Notes under the pieces: model-generated
Told to the model about the DNA's origin: nothing
The model's input: only the letters and a program-made list of their open reading frames with translations
Databases searched by the model: none
Translations under genes and position numbers: made by a program
NCBI RefSeq assembly: GCF_003704105.1
Contig: NZ_QUOQ01000003.1
Location: forward strand, 434,001-498,000
Direction of reading: 5' to 3'
Origin: Brevundimonas lutea
GTDB taxonomy: Bacteria > Pseudomonadota > Alphaproteobacteria > Caulobacterales > Caulobacteraceae
DNA length: 64,000 nt
Shown: one piece after another, positions 1 through 8,979 of the stretch
How positions within the stretch are numbered: the first letter of the stretch is position 1
Layout: the number at the start of each line of letters is the position of its first letter

Positions 1-1
1 C

Positions 2-736
2 CTCGACGAGCCCCAGCGGGTGAACCGCTGGCTGGGCCAGAGCGGAGTCTGTTCGCGGCGCGAAGCGGAGGGCCTGATCGCCCAGGGCCTGGTCAGCATC
101 GACGGCGAGCGCGTCTCCGACCCCGGCCGCAAGATCGAGAAGGGTCAGACGCTGACCCTGTCGGACCGCGCCGAGGCGCAGCTGGGTTCGGCCCTGACTG
201 TGCTGCTGCACAAGCCGGTGGGGATCGTCTCGGCCCAGCCCGAGCCGGGCCAGGTTCCGGCCGTCCGCCTGTTGACCCGTCGCGCCCTCGTGGGCGAGAG
301 CCCAACGATCCCCGACGCCAACACCAGCCTGGCGCCCATCGGTCGGCTGGACATGGATTCGCGCGGCCTGCTGATCCTGTCGGAGGACGGCGTGGTGGCC
401 AAGGCCGTCATCGGCCCGGCTTCGGAGCTGGAGAAGGAGTATCTGGTCACGGTCGGTGGCGAGGTCACCGAGCGGAAGCTGACCCTGCTGCGCCACGGCC
501 TGGAGTTGGACGGCCGTCAGCTGCGCCCCGCCCGCGTGACCCGCACGCCCGAAGGCCCGCTGCGCTTCATCCTGACCGAAGGCCGAAACCGCCAGATCCG
601 GCGCATGTGCGAGCTGGTCGAACTGGAGGTTACGGACCTCCTCCGCATCCGCGTCGGCCCCCTGACCCTGAATGGCCTGCCTGAAGGGAGATGGCGAGCG
701 CTGACGGCGCAGGAGCGGGTCAGTCTGGTTTCCTGA
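2..736 (+). CDS. rluF: 23S rRNA pseudouridine synthase, RluF/RsuA family (5' end outside window)
   Basis: The enzyme isomerises uridine to pseudouridine in rRNA. An N-terminal S4 RNA-binding domain (VNRWLGQSGVCSRREAE) is followed by the catalytic domain with the GRLD motif (PIGRLDMDSRGLLILSEDG, catalytic Asp) and the RNRQIRRMCE motif typical of the RsuA/RluB/RluE/RluF group. The start of the S4 domain and the KPVGIVS stretch look most like RluF. The frame is open from base 2, and the GTG at base 20 lies inside the S4 domain, so the true start is probably upstream of the window. RluF specificity is inferred from resemblance only; RluB or RluE is possible. Confidence 0.88.
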   Translation, partial: LDEPQRVNRWLGQSGVCSRREAEGLIAQGLVSIDGERVSDPGRKIEKGQTLTLSDRAEAQLGSALTVLLHKPVGIVSAQPEPGQVPAVRLLTRRALVGESPTIPDANTSLAPIGRLDMDSRGLLILSEDGVVAKAVIGPASELEKEYLVTVGGEVTERKLTLLRHGLELDGRQLRPARVTRTPEGPLRFILTEGRNRQIRRMCELVELEVTDLLRIRVGPLTLNGLPEGRWRALTAQERVSLVS

Positions 737-740
737 TCCC

Positions 741-843
741 GCCGCCTCACCGGCGAAGGCCGGGGCCCAGAAGGTCTTGCGTGAGATGCCGACGACGGAC
801 CTGCGTTCGCGGCCGTGGACCCCGGCCTTCGCCGGGGAGGCGG
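741..843. repeat. inverted pair of GC palindromes (family D, copies 1 and 2)
   Basis: Bases 741-770 and 814-843 are near-identical in inverted orientation. Each contains the palindromic core CCGGCGAAGGCCGGGG with a flanking GCCGCCTC and a trailing CCAG/CCAC. They lie between two convergent genes and are separated by 43 bases of unrelated sequence. The same module occurs as another inverted pair at 54486-54619. They resemble bacterial REP/BIME elements; they could also act as a bidirectional terminator, but there is no T-run. Confidence 0.8.
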
Positions 844-854
844 AAAATTCTGGC

Positions 855-1205
855 CTAGCTCAGCGCCTTCTCCCAGGCCTCGGGCTTGAATCCCACCAGC
901 GTCCGGCCGTCCCCCAGGTCCAGGATAGGGCGCTTGATCATCGACGGCTGCTCCAGCATCAGCGCCACCGCCTGGTCGGCGTCCAGGCCAGCCTTGGCCT
1001 CATCAGGCAGTTTGCGGAACGTCGTTCCGGCCCGGTTCAGCACCGTCTCCCAGCCATGCTCGGCCACGCGCGCCTCGAGGAAGCCGCGGTCCGCCCCGGC
1101 CTTCTTGTAGTCGTGGAAGGCGTGATCGGCCCCGCGCTCGCCCAGCCAGGTCCGCGCCTTCTTCACCGTGTCGCAGTTGGGAATGCCGTAGAGGGTATAG
1201 GCCAC
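855..1205 (-). CDS. ArsC/Spx-family thioredoxin-fold protein (YffB-like)
   Basis: A 116-residue ArsC-family protein. The N-terminus TLYGIPNCDTVKKA holds the single Cys of the CX3 active-site region, followed by FHDYKKAG, an NRAGTTFRKL segment and an IKRPIL segment, which together define the YffB/ArsC-like group. Family members are annotated as arsenate reductase-like or glutathione-dependent thiol reductases; the physiological substrate is mostly unknown. There is no ars operon nearby, so an arsenate role is not supported by context. The length is normal for the family. Confidence 0.85.
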   Translation of the reverse strand: MAYTLYGIPNCDTVKKARTWLGERGADHAFHDYKKAGADRGFLEARVAEHGWETVLNRAGTTFRKLPDEAKAGLDADQAVALMLEQPSMIKRPILDLGDGRTLVGFKPEAWEKALS

Positions 1206-1270
1206 GTCGCGTCTCCGAGGTTTGGATCGGGCGCGTTTGTCATGGTTCGAGGGCGGTGTCTGCTATCGGC

Positions 1271-3070
1271 TCAACGCCTCGACGTTGAGCCGCTGATCTG
1301 AGCGGCGGCCGCTTCCGCGCGGCTGGCCAGAGCCTCACCCCCGGATTGGGTTCGGGCGGCCTCGGCGACGTCCAGAAACGCCTGACGCGCCTGACCGTGC
1401 AAGGCGGCCTTTTCGCTGTCCGGGCCAAGACCGGCCATTTCAAGCAGCAGAGCGGCCTGCGAGCCGCGTGTCGTCGCCCACGCCATGGGCGCCCTTTCGC
1501 GAGTGAAGACCTCCTGATAGGCGCCGAAGCCGTCGTAAGCCGAACGCAGCATGCTCGTGTCGCCGGCCCGTCGCCCCACGACCACCAAAACCTCGGCCCT
1601 GCCGCGCGTCAGATTGGCCCAGTGTGTCGGTGACCGCTCCCGGGTCATGATCGGCAAGGCTGCGTCGTAGACGGCCATGGCCTGGCCGAGCAGGGCCTGC
1701 GCCTTGGCCTGATCGGGCTCGGCCTCCGCCAGTCGACGAAGCGTCGTGCCCTCGACGTCCCTGAGCGTGCCCCACAGGGCGGGCGTCTCGTCGCGCGAGA
1801 CATTTTCATCCGCCTGCCGCACCGCCTGGAGGGTCGCTTGCCGCGCCTCATCGCCCCCGACGGCGTCCGCGCGTTGGCCCACGACCAGCACGCGGTTGGC
1901 ATAGGCGTTGGCCCGGTTGTAGCGGGAGGTCGTCGGGGTGAAGGTCTCGATCATCCGATCGTAGGCGGCGATGGCGCGGTCATAGTCGGCGGCCTGACGC
2001 GATCGTTGGGCCACCGCGGCATAGGCGTTGGCGAGGTTGCCCAGCGCGGCCGGCCGGCGCGGGCCGTCGAACTGCGCCGCCTGCTCTAGCATGGCGATCG
2101 CTTCCGGGAGCGCGGTGGGGTCGCCGGCCGACTGAGCCACAAGCGCCGCGCCCAGGCTGCTCTGGCGCACGGCCAGATCCGCCGGCGACGTCAGATCGGA
2201 GGACGCATCGACCGCGCTTCTGAAGGCGGCCGCGGCCTCGGCTCGCAGAGCCGGGTCGCCCTGGCTCGACGCCTGAAATGTCAGCACGGATCCCAGCCGG
2301 ACCTGGGTCTCGGCCCAGGCCTCGGGGCTGCTGGCGCGCGGAACGAGGGGCAGGGCGTGATCGCGCAGCACCGTGGCCGACGCCGCGAGCGCCTGCGGAT
2401 CGGCTAGGTCCGAGCCCTGGAGATAGAGCGACTGAGCCTGGTTCAGTCGATATTGCCAGCGCTTTTCGGCGTTCGCCGCGGGAGCCAGCATCGCCGCCTG
2501 CTCGAACAGGGCGGCGGCTCCGGCGTAGTCAAAGCCCGCGTTCCGGACCGCGCCGCGCTGGTTCACGATGTCGGCTTCCCGCGCGGCCAGATCGTCGACG
2601 CGGGCCGACAGGGTGGTCCGCGCCTGGCCGAACTGATCGCCGGCTTCGGCGAGCTTCGCCTCCGCCACATCCAGCTCTCCCTCGTCGATCGCCTTGGTCG
2701 CGGCTTCCAGCAGCGGCTGTACGGCCCGCATCAGCCGGGCCGAGTCCAGGGTCTCGAGCTCCTTCTCCAACTCTCCGATCCGGGTCCTGGCCCCGGCCAG
2801 CTCGATCGCCCGGTCGTCGATCGCCTTGATGATCTGACCCGGATCGGCGGTGGTTAGCCGCGTGCCCAGTTTGCGCGCGATGGCCCGCACGGCCGCCGCC
2901 GAGGTGTTCCTCTGGGCCGCGATGCGCGTGATGTCACCTTCGAGCGAAGCTAGCCGCGTCCGCTCCGCCGCGCTCAGCGGTCGATCCCTCATGGCCGGCA
3001 ACTGCGCCCAAACAGGCGCGGCCGTAGCCATCGCCAAAACGGCTAGGCAGCTGATCGCTATAGGTTTCAT
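1271..3070 (-). CDS. secreted coiled-coil/TPR protein, paralogue 1
   Basis: A 599-residue predicted periplasmic protein. A Sec signal peptide ends in PVWAQ. It is followed by a strongly conserved segment (LPAMRDRPLSAAER), an Ala/Glu-rich stretch of about 150 residues likely to form coiled coil, then helical repeats of TPR type (for example AIAAYDRMIETF, AALFEQAAML). I recognise no catalytic motif. A second gene in this window (17738-19525) shares 43 of the first 52 residues after the signal peptide but diverges in the C-terminal half. Function unknown; a periplasmic scaffold is a guess from architecture. Confidence 0.8.
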   Translation of the reverse strand: MKPIAISCLAVLAMATAAPVWAQLPAMRDRPLSAAERTRLASLEGDITRIAAQRNTSAAAVRAIARKLGTRLTTADPGQIIKAIDDRAIELAGARTRIGELEKELETLDSARLMRAVQPLLEAATKAIDEGELDVAEAKLAEAGDQFGQARTTLSARVDDLAAREADIVNQRGAVRNAGFDYAGAAALFEQAAMLAPAANAEKRWQYRLNQAQSLYLQGSDLADPQALAASATVLRDHALPLVPRASSPEAWAETQVRLGSVLTFQASSQGDPALRAEAAAAFRSAVDASSDLTSPADLAVRQSSLGAALVAQSAGDPTALPEAIAMLEQAAQFDGPRRPAALGNLANAYAAVAQRSRQAADYDRAIAAYDRMIETFTPTTSRYNRANAYANRVLVVGQRADAVGGDEARQATLQAVRQADENVSRDETPALWGTLRDVEGTTLRRLAEAEPDQAKAQALLGQAMAVYDAALPIMTRERSPTHWANLTRGRAEVLVVVGRRAGDTSMLRSAYDGFGAYQEVFTRERAPMAWATTRGSQAALLLEMAGLGPDSEKAALHGQARQAFLDVAEAARTQSGGEALASRAEAAAAQISGSTSRR

Positions 3071-3273
3071 CGCGTGTCTCCCTACCCCACGTTGCGCTCA
3101 ATCTTCGAAAAAACAACAGAATTCGAGCGCTTGCCGCCGCGAAAGATCGGGAGTCCCCGCCGCGCCGTCCAATCGGCCGGGCGTATGGTCTTCGGCCGGC
3201 GTGAAGCGCCGACACCTTGGGTTCATCCCCCGTGGCCGATAAGGAACGCTTCGGACGGCTGGGAAAGACTGCG

Positions 3274-4779
3274 ATGCTGGAAGCTGGAACGACCGCCTGG
3301 CGCGTGGAGCGGGCCGATCGGGTGGCGCTGCTGGTCGACATGGACCCGTATCTGACGGCGGCCGAGGCGGCGATGCGGCAGGCGCGACGGTCGATCTGGT
3401 TCTTGAACTGGGCCTTCGACCCGGACACGCCCCTGACGCCCGAGGGACCGAACGGCGAGGCCGAGCGCATGGGCGCCTTCCTCAAGCGGCTGGCGGCGGA
3501 ACAGCCGGACCTGGACATCCGCATCCTGTGCTGGGACGCACCCCTGCCGGTGGCGGGCGTGCAGCGGTTTTTTCCCTGGCGCAGCCGGCGCTTCTTCAAG
3601 GACTCGCGCGTCGACTTCCGTTTGGACAAGACGGCGCCGATCGGCGCGGCCCACCACCAGAAGGTGGTGGTGATCGACGACGCCCTGGCCTTCTGCGGCA
3701 GCTGCGACATCGGCCCGGATCGCTGGGACACGCCGGACCACAAGTTCCCCGATCCACGCCGCCTGCCGCCCGGCGGCGGCAAGCGCTGCTATGACTGTCG
3801 CCACGAGATCATGACCATGGTCGACGGCGAGGCGGCGCGAGGCCTGGGCCAGCTGTTCCGCGATCGCTGGGAACGGGCGACCGAACAAACCCTGCCCTCC
3901 CCGCCCGACGAGGCGACAACACCCTGGCCGGACCATGTGAAGCCCGACCTGATCGGCGCGCCGGTGGCGATCGCCCGCACCCAGGCGCCGTGGCGCGATC
4001 AGCCCGAGATCCGCGAGGGCGAGGCGGCCACCCTGGCCGGCATCGCGGCGGCGAAGCGCACCCTTTATCTCGAGAACCAGTATTTCGCCTCGCCCATCGT
4101 GGCCGAGGCTTTGGCCCAGCGCCTGGAAGAGGCCGACGGCCCCGAGATCATGCTGGTCTCCACCCAGCACTCGCCCAGCTGGTTCGACCAGATGACCATG
4201 GACAAGACCCGGTCGAACTTCCTCAAGCGACTGGAGGAGTCCGACCGCCACGGGCGCCTGTTCGCCTGCGCCCCGGTGACCGAAGGCGGCGAAACCATCA
4301 TTGTCCACGCCAAGCTGATGATCGTCGATGACCGCTATGTCCGACTGGGATCCAGCAACATGAACAACCGGTCGGAAGGCTTCGACACCGAGTGCGACCT
4401 GATCATCGACGCCGGCGAGGCTGAGGGCGACGGCGAGGCCTGCGTGGCCGTGTTCCGCCAACGGCTGATCGCGCACTGGCTGGGCGTCGAGGAGACGGTT
4501 GTGGCCAAGGCGGTAGACGCCCAAGGGCTTATCGGCGGCGTGCGGGGGCTGGAAGCGACCACGCGCCGGCTACGGCCGCTGAAGTCTCAGGCTCTGGGCG
4601 CCCTGGCCGGCTTCATCGCCAAACACCATCTGGGCGACCCTATCGCCGGCGGCGACAGCCTGCGCCCCTGGCGACGTCCGACCCTGATGCGCCGCAAGCT
4701 GGCCGAACAGGTTGCGGCGCTGGAGGCGGCCCGCGCCCCGGCGCCGGACATGCCCGAGGATGCAGACGCGCTGGAGTAG
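3274..4779 (+). CDS. phospholipase D-like phosphodiesterase / cardiolipin synthase-like
   Basis: About 501 residues with two HKD motifs: HHQKVVVIDDALAFCGSCD in the first half and VHAKLMIVDDRYVRLGSSN in the second. This is the duplicated catalytic pattern of the PLD superfamily, which makes or breaks phosphodiester bonds in phospholipids. There is no signal peptide or obvious membrane span, unlike classical ClsA. The ATG at 3274 is preferred because GGGAAAG lies just upstream; the frame stays open to TTG 3217 and GTG 3232. Substrate unknown. It stands alone, divergent from the preceding secreted-protein gene. Confidence 0.87.
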   Translation: MLEAGTTAWRVERADRVALLVDMDPYLTAAEAAMRQARRSIWFLNWAFDPDTPLTPEGPNGEAERMGAFLKRLAAEQPDLDIRILCWDAPLPVAGVQRFFPWRSRRFFKDSRVDFRLDKTAPIGAAHHQKVVVIDDALAFCGSCDIGPDRWDTPDHKFPDPRRLPPGGGKRCYDCRHEIMTMVDGEAARGLGQLFRDRWERATEQTLPSPPDEATTPWPDHVKPDLIGAPVAIARTQAPWRDQPEIREGEAATLAGIAAAKRTLYLENQYFASPIVAEALAQRLEEADGPEIMLVSTQHSPSWFDQMTMDKTRSNFLKRLEESDRHGRLFACAPVTEGGETIIVHAKLMIVDDRYVRLGSSNMNNRSEGFDTECDLIIDAGEAEGDGEACVAVFRQRLIAHWLGVEETVVAKAVDAQGLIGGVRGLEATTRRLRPLKSQALGALAGFIAKHHLGDPIAGGDSLRPWRRPTLMRRKLAEQVAALEAARAPAPDMPEDADALE

Positions 4780-5050
4780 GCTTCTCGACCAGGGGTGTCG
4801 TGGGGTTCATCACAGCGACCACAGAGAAATCACAACGGGCACCGGGGAGACGGTGGCTGTTCAGCTCGATTTTTGCGCCGTCGTTCGCATCGGCGGCGTT
4901 CGCCGCCCCGGTCTAATCAGCCCCCTCCCACCTAGGAAATGCCGGGGTGGCCTTGGCGCCGATCCCGCTGTGTTCGTCGTGTCTTCCGCTGTGATCGTCG
5001 TGCTGAACCAACGCAATCAGAACCCTGCGCCACGCGATGGACGTTCGGGC

Positions 5051-5827
5051 TCAATCAGCCGCCGGCGCGCGCCCCAGCCAGATGGCGCGGCCGTTGAGCA
5101 TCGACCACAGGATCACCCCGGCCCCGGTCGAGGCGGCCCAGCCGCCCGGCTGGATCGCCGAAAGCAGCACGATCCCGGCGCCCAGCAGCGCCGGCAGATA
5201 GATCAGGCTGAACAGCGCCGAGGCCCCCCAGCCTCGCCCGCGCAGCGTCCACGGCGGCCCGGGCTCGCGCTTGGTGAAGAAGATGGGCAGCAGCGCCAGC
5301 GCCAGTACGATCGGGCCAATGACGGCGATCAGGGCGAAGGCGCCGAACTGGGCCGTCGCGAAGGTATCTAGCCAGTCCGGAACCTGGTGACGGCGGATCG
5401 GATGCCAGGCCGAGGCCAATACGCCCAGCAGCAGCAGACCCAGCCCGGCCACGGTCGGCAGGGTGGTGACCAGCGCCCGCCGCGTGGTCCAGCCGGTCGC
5501 CCCGAACCGGCGTCTCAACAGGAAGACCACGCCCAGCAGCACCGCCCAGGCCAGGGCGGCGTAACCGAGGTCGGCATAGCGCCATTTCGACGTGCGATAT
5601 TGATCCTGCAGCTGGTCGAACCGCACGGTCGCGGCCTGATAGTCGGCCGGGCCAGGTGACGATCCGAGCCCCTCTCGGATCCCGTCCAGAGCCGCGAAAT
5701 AGGCCGGGCCATCGCTGTGCCAAGGCGTCGTCCACGCCAGCGCCAACAGCCCGACGCCGATAAGCGCCAGCGCGCCCGCGATGGCCGGCAGCCAGCGTTC
5801 GCGACCTGCCCCCAAACTCGAAATCAC
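5051..5827 (-). CDS. polytopic membrane protein, function unknown
   Basis: A 258-residue protein with about six hydrophobic segments (near residues 15-32, 85-103, 120-138, 162-183, 203-220 and 226-243). A longer soluble loop of roughly residues 33-84 probably faces the periplasm. I do not recognise the family. Its start overlaps the stop of rarA (ATGA-type, 5824-5827), so the two are translationally coupled. No signature suggests transport or enzymatic function. Confidence 0.75.
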   Translation of the reverse strand: MISSLGAGRERWLPAIAGALALIGVGLLALAWTTPWHSDGPAYFAALDGIREGLGSSPGPADYQAATVRFDQLQDQYRTSKWRYADLGYAALAWAVLLGVVFLLRRRFGATGWTTRRALVTTLPTVAGLGLLLLGVLASAWHPIRRHQVPDWLDTFATAQFGAFALIAVIGPIVLALALLPIFFTKREPGPPWTLRGRGWGASALFSLIYLPALLGAGIVLLSAIQPGGWAASTGAGVILWSMLNGRAIWLGRAPAAD

Positions 5828-7173
5828 GCCTGATCGTCCCCCGTGTCGGTGTCGTGGTCGTTGCTTATGCCGGCGCGCAGCGCGGCCCAGCGGTCCAGCC
5901 GCTCGCGAATCTTGGCCTCGTGGCCCTCGCCCTTGGGCTTGTAGAACACCCGGCGCTCCATCTCGTCGGGAAAATAGTTGGCGCCCGAAAAGCCCTCGGG
6001 CGTGTCCGGGTCATACTGGTACCCCTTGCCGTAGCCCAGCGACTTCATCAGCTTGGTCGGGGCGTTGCGGATATGGGCCGGGGGCATCAAGCTTCCCGTC
6101 TCGCGGGCGGCGCGGGCCGCGGCCTTGTAGGCCTCATAGACGCCGACCGACTTGGGCGCGGTGGCCAGATGCACCACCGCCTGGGCCAGGGCCAACTCGC
6201 CCTCCGGCGACCCCAGGAAGTCGTAAGTGTCCTTCGCCGCATTAGCGACCAGGATCGACAGGGGGTCGGCCTCGCCGATGTCCTCCACCGCCATCCGCAC
6301 GATCCGTCGCGCCAGATACAGCGGGTCCTCGCCCCCGTTCAGCATCCGCGCCAGCCAGTACAGCGCCGCGTCCGGGTCCGACCCGCGCACCGACTTATGC
6401 AGGGCGGAGATGAGGTTGTAGTGCTCCTCGCGGCTCTTGTCGTAGGCCGGCGCGCGCCGTTGCAGCGTCCCGGCCAGCCCCTGCACATCCAGCGTCCCCA
6501 CCGTCTCCGGCAGGGCGAACAGCGTCTCGGACATGGTCAGCAGATAGCGCCCGTCGCCGTCGGCCAGCGCCAGCAGGGCCTGCCGCGCCTCTGCGGTCAG
6601 CGGCAATGCTTTGCCCTCATGCGCCTCGGCCCGGTCGAGCAGTTGACCAAGCGCCGCGTCGTCCAGCCTCTTCAGCACGAACACCTGCGATCGCGACAGC
6701 AGGGCGCCGTTCAGCTCGAACGACGGATTCTCGGTCGTGGCGCCGACCAGGGTGACCACCCCCTCCTCCACGAAAGGGAGGAAGCCGTCCTGCTGGGCCC
6801 GGTTGAAGCGGTGGATCTCATCGACGAACAGCAGCGTCGACTGCCCCGCCGCACGCCGCACCCGCGCCTGTTCGAACGCCTTCTTCAGATCCGCGACGCC
6901 GGAGAAGACCGCCGAAATCTGCTGGTACTGATAGCCCGCCGCCTGGGCCAGCAGCCGGGCGATGGTGGTCTTGCCCGTGCCCGGCGGGCCCCACAGGATC
7001 ATCGATCCCAGGCGTCCGGCCTCGACCATCCGCCGGATCGGCCCCTCGGCCCCCAACAGGTGGTCCTGTCCCACCACCTCCTCCAGCGCGCGCGGCCGCA
7101 GCCGGTCGGCCAGGGGCGCGTGGGGCGGGTGGATGCCGGAGGCTTCGAACAGATCGCTCATGTCCGCCGACAA
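5824..7173 (-). CDS. rarA: replication-associated recombination protein RarA (MgsA), AAA+ ATPase
   Basis: A 449-residue AAA+ ATPase related to clamp-loader subunits and RuvB, acting at stalled replication forks. Walker A is GPPGTGKTT (residues 62-70) and Walker B is LLFVDEIHRF (about 114-123). The sensor region GATTENPSFELN and the C-terminal MgsA domain (YDFLGSPEGELALAQAVV, PTKLMKSLGYGKGY) follow in the usual order and length. A second Met four codons in (MSDLF) is an equally plausible start. It is followed by a coupled gene for an unknown membrane protein. Confidence 0.96.
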   Translation of the reverse strand: MSADMSDLFEASGIHPPHAPLADRLRPRALEEVVGQDHLLGAEGPIRRMVEAGRLGSMILWGPPGTGKTTIARLLAQAAGYQYQQISAVFSGVADLKKAFEQARVRRAAGQSTLLFVDEIHRFNRAQQDGFLPFVEEGVVTLVGATTENPSFELNGALLSRSQVFVLKRLDDAALGQLLDRAEAHEGKALPLTAEARQALLALADGDGRYLLTMSETLFALPETVGTLDVQGLAGTLQRRAPAYDKSREEHYNLISALHKSVRGSDPDAALYWLARMLNGGEDPLYLARRIVRMAVEDIGEADPLSILVANAAKDTYDFLGSPEGELALAQAVVHLATAPKSVGVYEAYKAAARAARETGSLMPPAHIRNAPTKLMKSLGYGKGYQYDPDTPEGFSGANYFPDEMERRVFYKPKGEGHEAKIRERLDRWAALRAGISNDHDTDTGDDQA

Positions 7174-7198
7174 ATAGGGGTTGGAGAGCCCCGCGTCT

Positions 7199-8875
7199 CT
7201 AGTCCGGACAGGTCGGCGCCACGTCGCCGAGAGCCAGGCAGCGACCGTCGCGCCCCTCCGGCACGGCGACGCCGATGGCGTTGGCCAGGGTCGGGGCGAT
7301 ATCGACGGTGCGGATCGGGGAATAGCGTTCCTGGGCCGCCGCGCCCGACCACCAGAACAGTATCGGCACCCGGCGGTCGTGGTCCCACGGCGTGCCGTGC
7401 CCCGCGACGGAGCCGCCGACGCGGCCCTGACCCGGGGTGATCCAGGGGTGAAGCGCCATCATGATGTCGCCGCCGCGCTCGGCATCGGCGCTCAAGCGGA
7501 AGCGCTGGATCAGGGTCAGTTCCTCGGGATCGGCGTTCTGCGGCGGCATGGGCTCGGCCAGAACCTCGGCGCGGGTCCAGGCCCCGGCCACCGTGGGCTC
7601 GGCGCGGATCAGTTCGACCGTTGCGGCGGCCACCTGGCTCTTCAGCGGCTCCGGCAGCGCCCGGCGCTCGCCGTCCACGACGTAGAGCATCCCGTCCGAG
7701 ATCAGGGGATCGGCGTCCAGGTCGAAACGCTCGCGCAGAGCGGCGTTGGTGCGGTTGAGCAGTTCCCGGTCGCCCCGTCGCGCCTCGGGATGGCCGCGCA
7801 GGGCGGTACGCTCGGGAAAGTCGGCGCCGCCGTGGTCGGCGGTCAGGGCGATCAACACCGGCCCGGGCAGCTGGTCCAGGCGCTCCAGGAACTCGCCCAA
7901 CGCCAGGTCCAGGCGGTGCATCTGCTCGCACATCTCCGGGCCCTGCGAGCCGTAGCCATGGCCGATGCGGTCGGTGGCCGACAGGCTGACGCCCAGCACA
8001 TCGGTGACGCCGCGCTGACCCAGCTGCTGGCCGTCGATCAGATGCTCGGCCGCCTGCAGCGTCAGCTCGTCCAGCAGGGGCGAGGAATCGATGGCGAAAT
8101 TGGCCGGCGGCACGGTCGAAACGAACTCGCGGTCGTTGATGGTCCAGCGACCTTCCAGCGCGCGGCAGGCCTCGCTGGCGTACGCCCACGCAGCCGGCGC
8201 GACCCGGAAACCCTCGGCGACCTGGCTGTTCAGCTCGGCGATCGGGGCCATCCTGGCGGCCATGTCCTCGCCCGGCCGGGCGAAGGTGGTGAACCCAAAC
8301 TCCGGCACGTACCAGTAGGCGCCGTCGCCGGTATGGCTGTTCAGGGTGATCGCCCCCCGATCCTTGCCGGACACCGCATAGACGCGGCTGTCGGGGCTGG
8401 CCGCCTTCAGCCAGTCACCCAGGGCGTCGAGTTTCAGCCGCTCGGGCCCCACCCGGCCATTGTCGCTCAGGTCACCGTCGGCCAGGGCGTTGTCCGGCGC
8501 GGCCAGGCAATAGGTCCTCTCGCCCGTCGCCGTGTCGTACCAGTCGTTGGCCGGGATGCCGGCGTGGGTCGGAAAGGCCGCCGTGAAGAGGGTCGCGTGA
8601 CCCGGGCACGTCTCGGTCAGACCCTGGGCCTGATAGCCGTTTGGATAAACCACGCCGCCGTCGATCAGCCGCTTCAGTCCGCCGGTGAAGCGGCTGCGGT
8701 ACTGGTTCATCAGATTGGCGCTGAACTGATCGATGACGATCATAACCACCAGGGCCGGGCGCTGGCCCGGCGTCTCGGCCTGAGCCGGCGCCGTCGGCGT
8801 CGGCTCTTGGGCGATGGCCGGGAGGGCGAGCAGAGCCAGGCCAGAGGCGGCGGCGATCAGCAGGGATTTGGACAC
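7199..8875 (-). CDS. PafA-type alkaline phosphatase (nucleotide pyrophosphatase/phosphodiesterase superfamily)
   Basis: A 558-residue secreted phosphomonoesterase candidate. The signal peptide ends ALPAIAQ. Active-site features match PafA: metal Asp in VVMIVIDQF (D49), nucleophile Thr in TETCPGHATLF (T89), Asn in GIPANDW (N110) and the Lys/Arg pair in SGKDRGAI (K171, R173), plus the TADHGGAD metal site in the second half. T-to-N spacing is 21 residues, as in PafA (T79, N100). Such enzymes release phosphate from a wide range of monoesters in the periplasm. No Pho regulatory gene is adjacent. Confidence 0.9.
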   Translation of the reverse strand: MSKSLLIAAASGLALLALPAIAQEPTPTAPAQAETPGQRPALVVMIVIDQFSANLMNQYRSRFTGGLKRLIDGGVVYPNGYQAQGLTETCPGHATLFTAAFPTHAGIPANDWYDTATGERTYCLAAPDNALADGDLSDNGRVGPERLKLDALGDWLKAASPDSRVYAVSGKDRGAITLNSHTGDGAYWYVPEFGFTTFARPGEDMAARMAPIAELNSQVAEGFRVAPAAWAYASEACRALEGRWTINDREFVSTVPPANFAIDSSPLLDELTLQAAEHLIDGQQLGQRGVTDVLGVSLSATDRIGHGYGSQGPEMCEQMHRLDLALGEFLERLDQLPGPVLIALTADHGGADFPERTALRGHPEARRGDRELLNRTNAALRERFDLDADPLISDGMLYVVDGERRALPEPLKSQVAAATVELIRAEPTVAGAWTRAEVLAEPMPPQNADPEELTLIQRFRLSADAERGGDIMMALHPWITPGQGRVGGSVAGHGTPWDHDRRVPILFWWSGAAAQERYSPIRTVDIAPTLANAIGVAVPEGRDGRCLALGDVAPTCPD

Positions 8876-8979
8876 GGGCAGGCTCTCGAAGGCGGTCTGG
8901 CAAAGGGGGTCCTTGGCGCCCGCGCGTGACAGCCGAGCGACGGGCCGGGCTTAGCGGCCACGACCGCCGGAGGCCAGCG

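Noticed and set aside
5854..7440. 528-codon open frame opposite rarA
   Set aside because: Antisense to a clearly recognised AAA+ ATPase.
7181..8929. 582-codon open frame opposite the PafA-type phosphatase
   Set aside because: The minus-strand protein has a signal peptide and full active site; the plus-strand frame has no motif.
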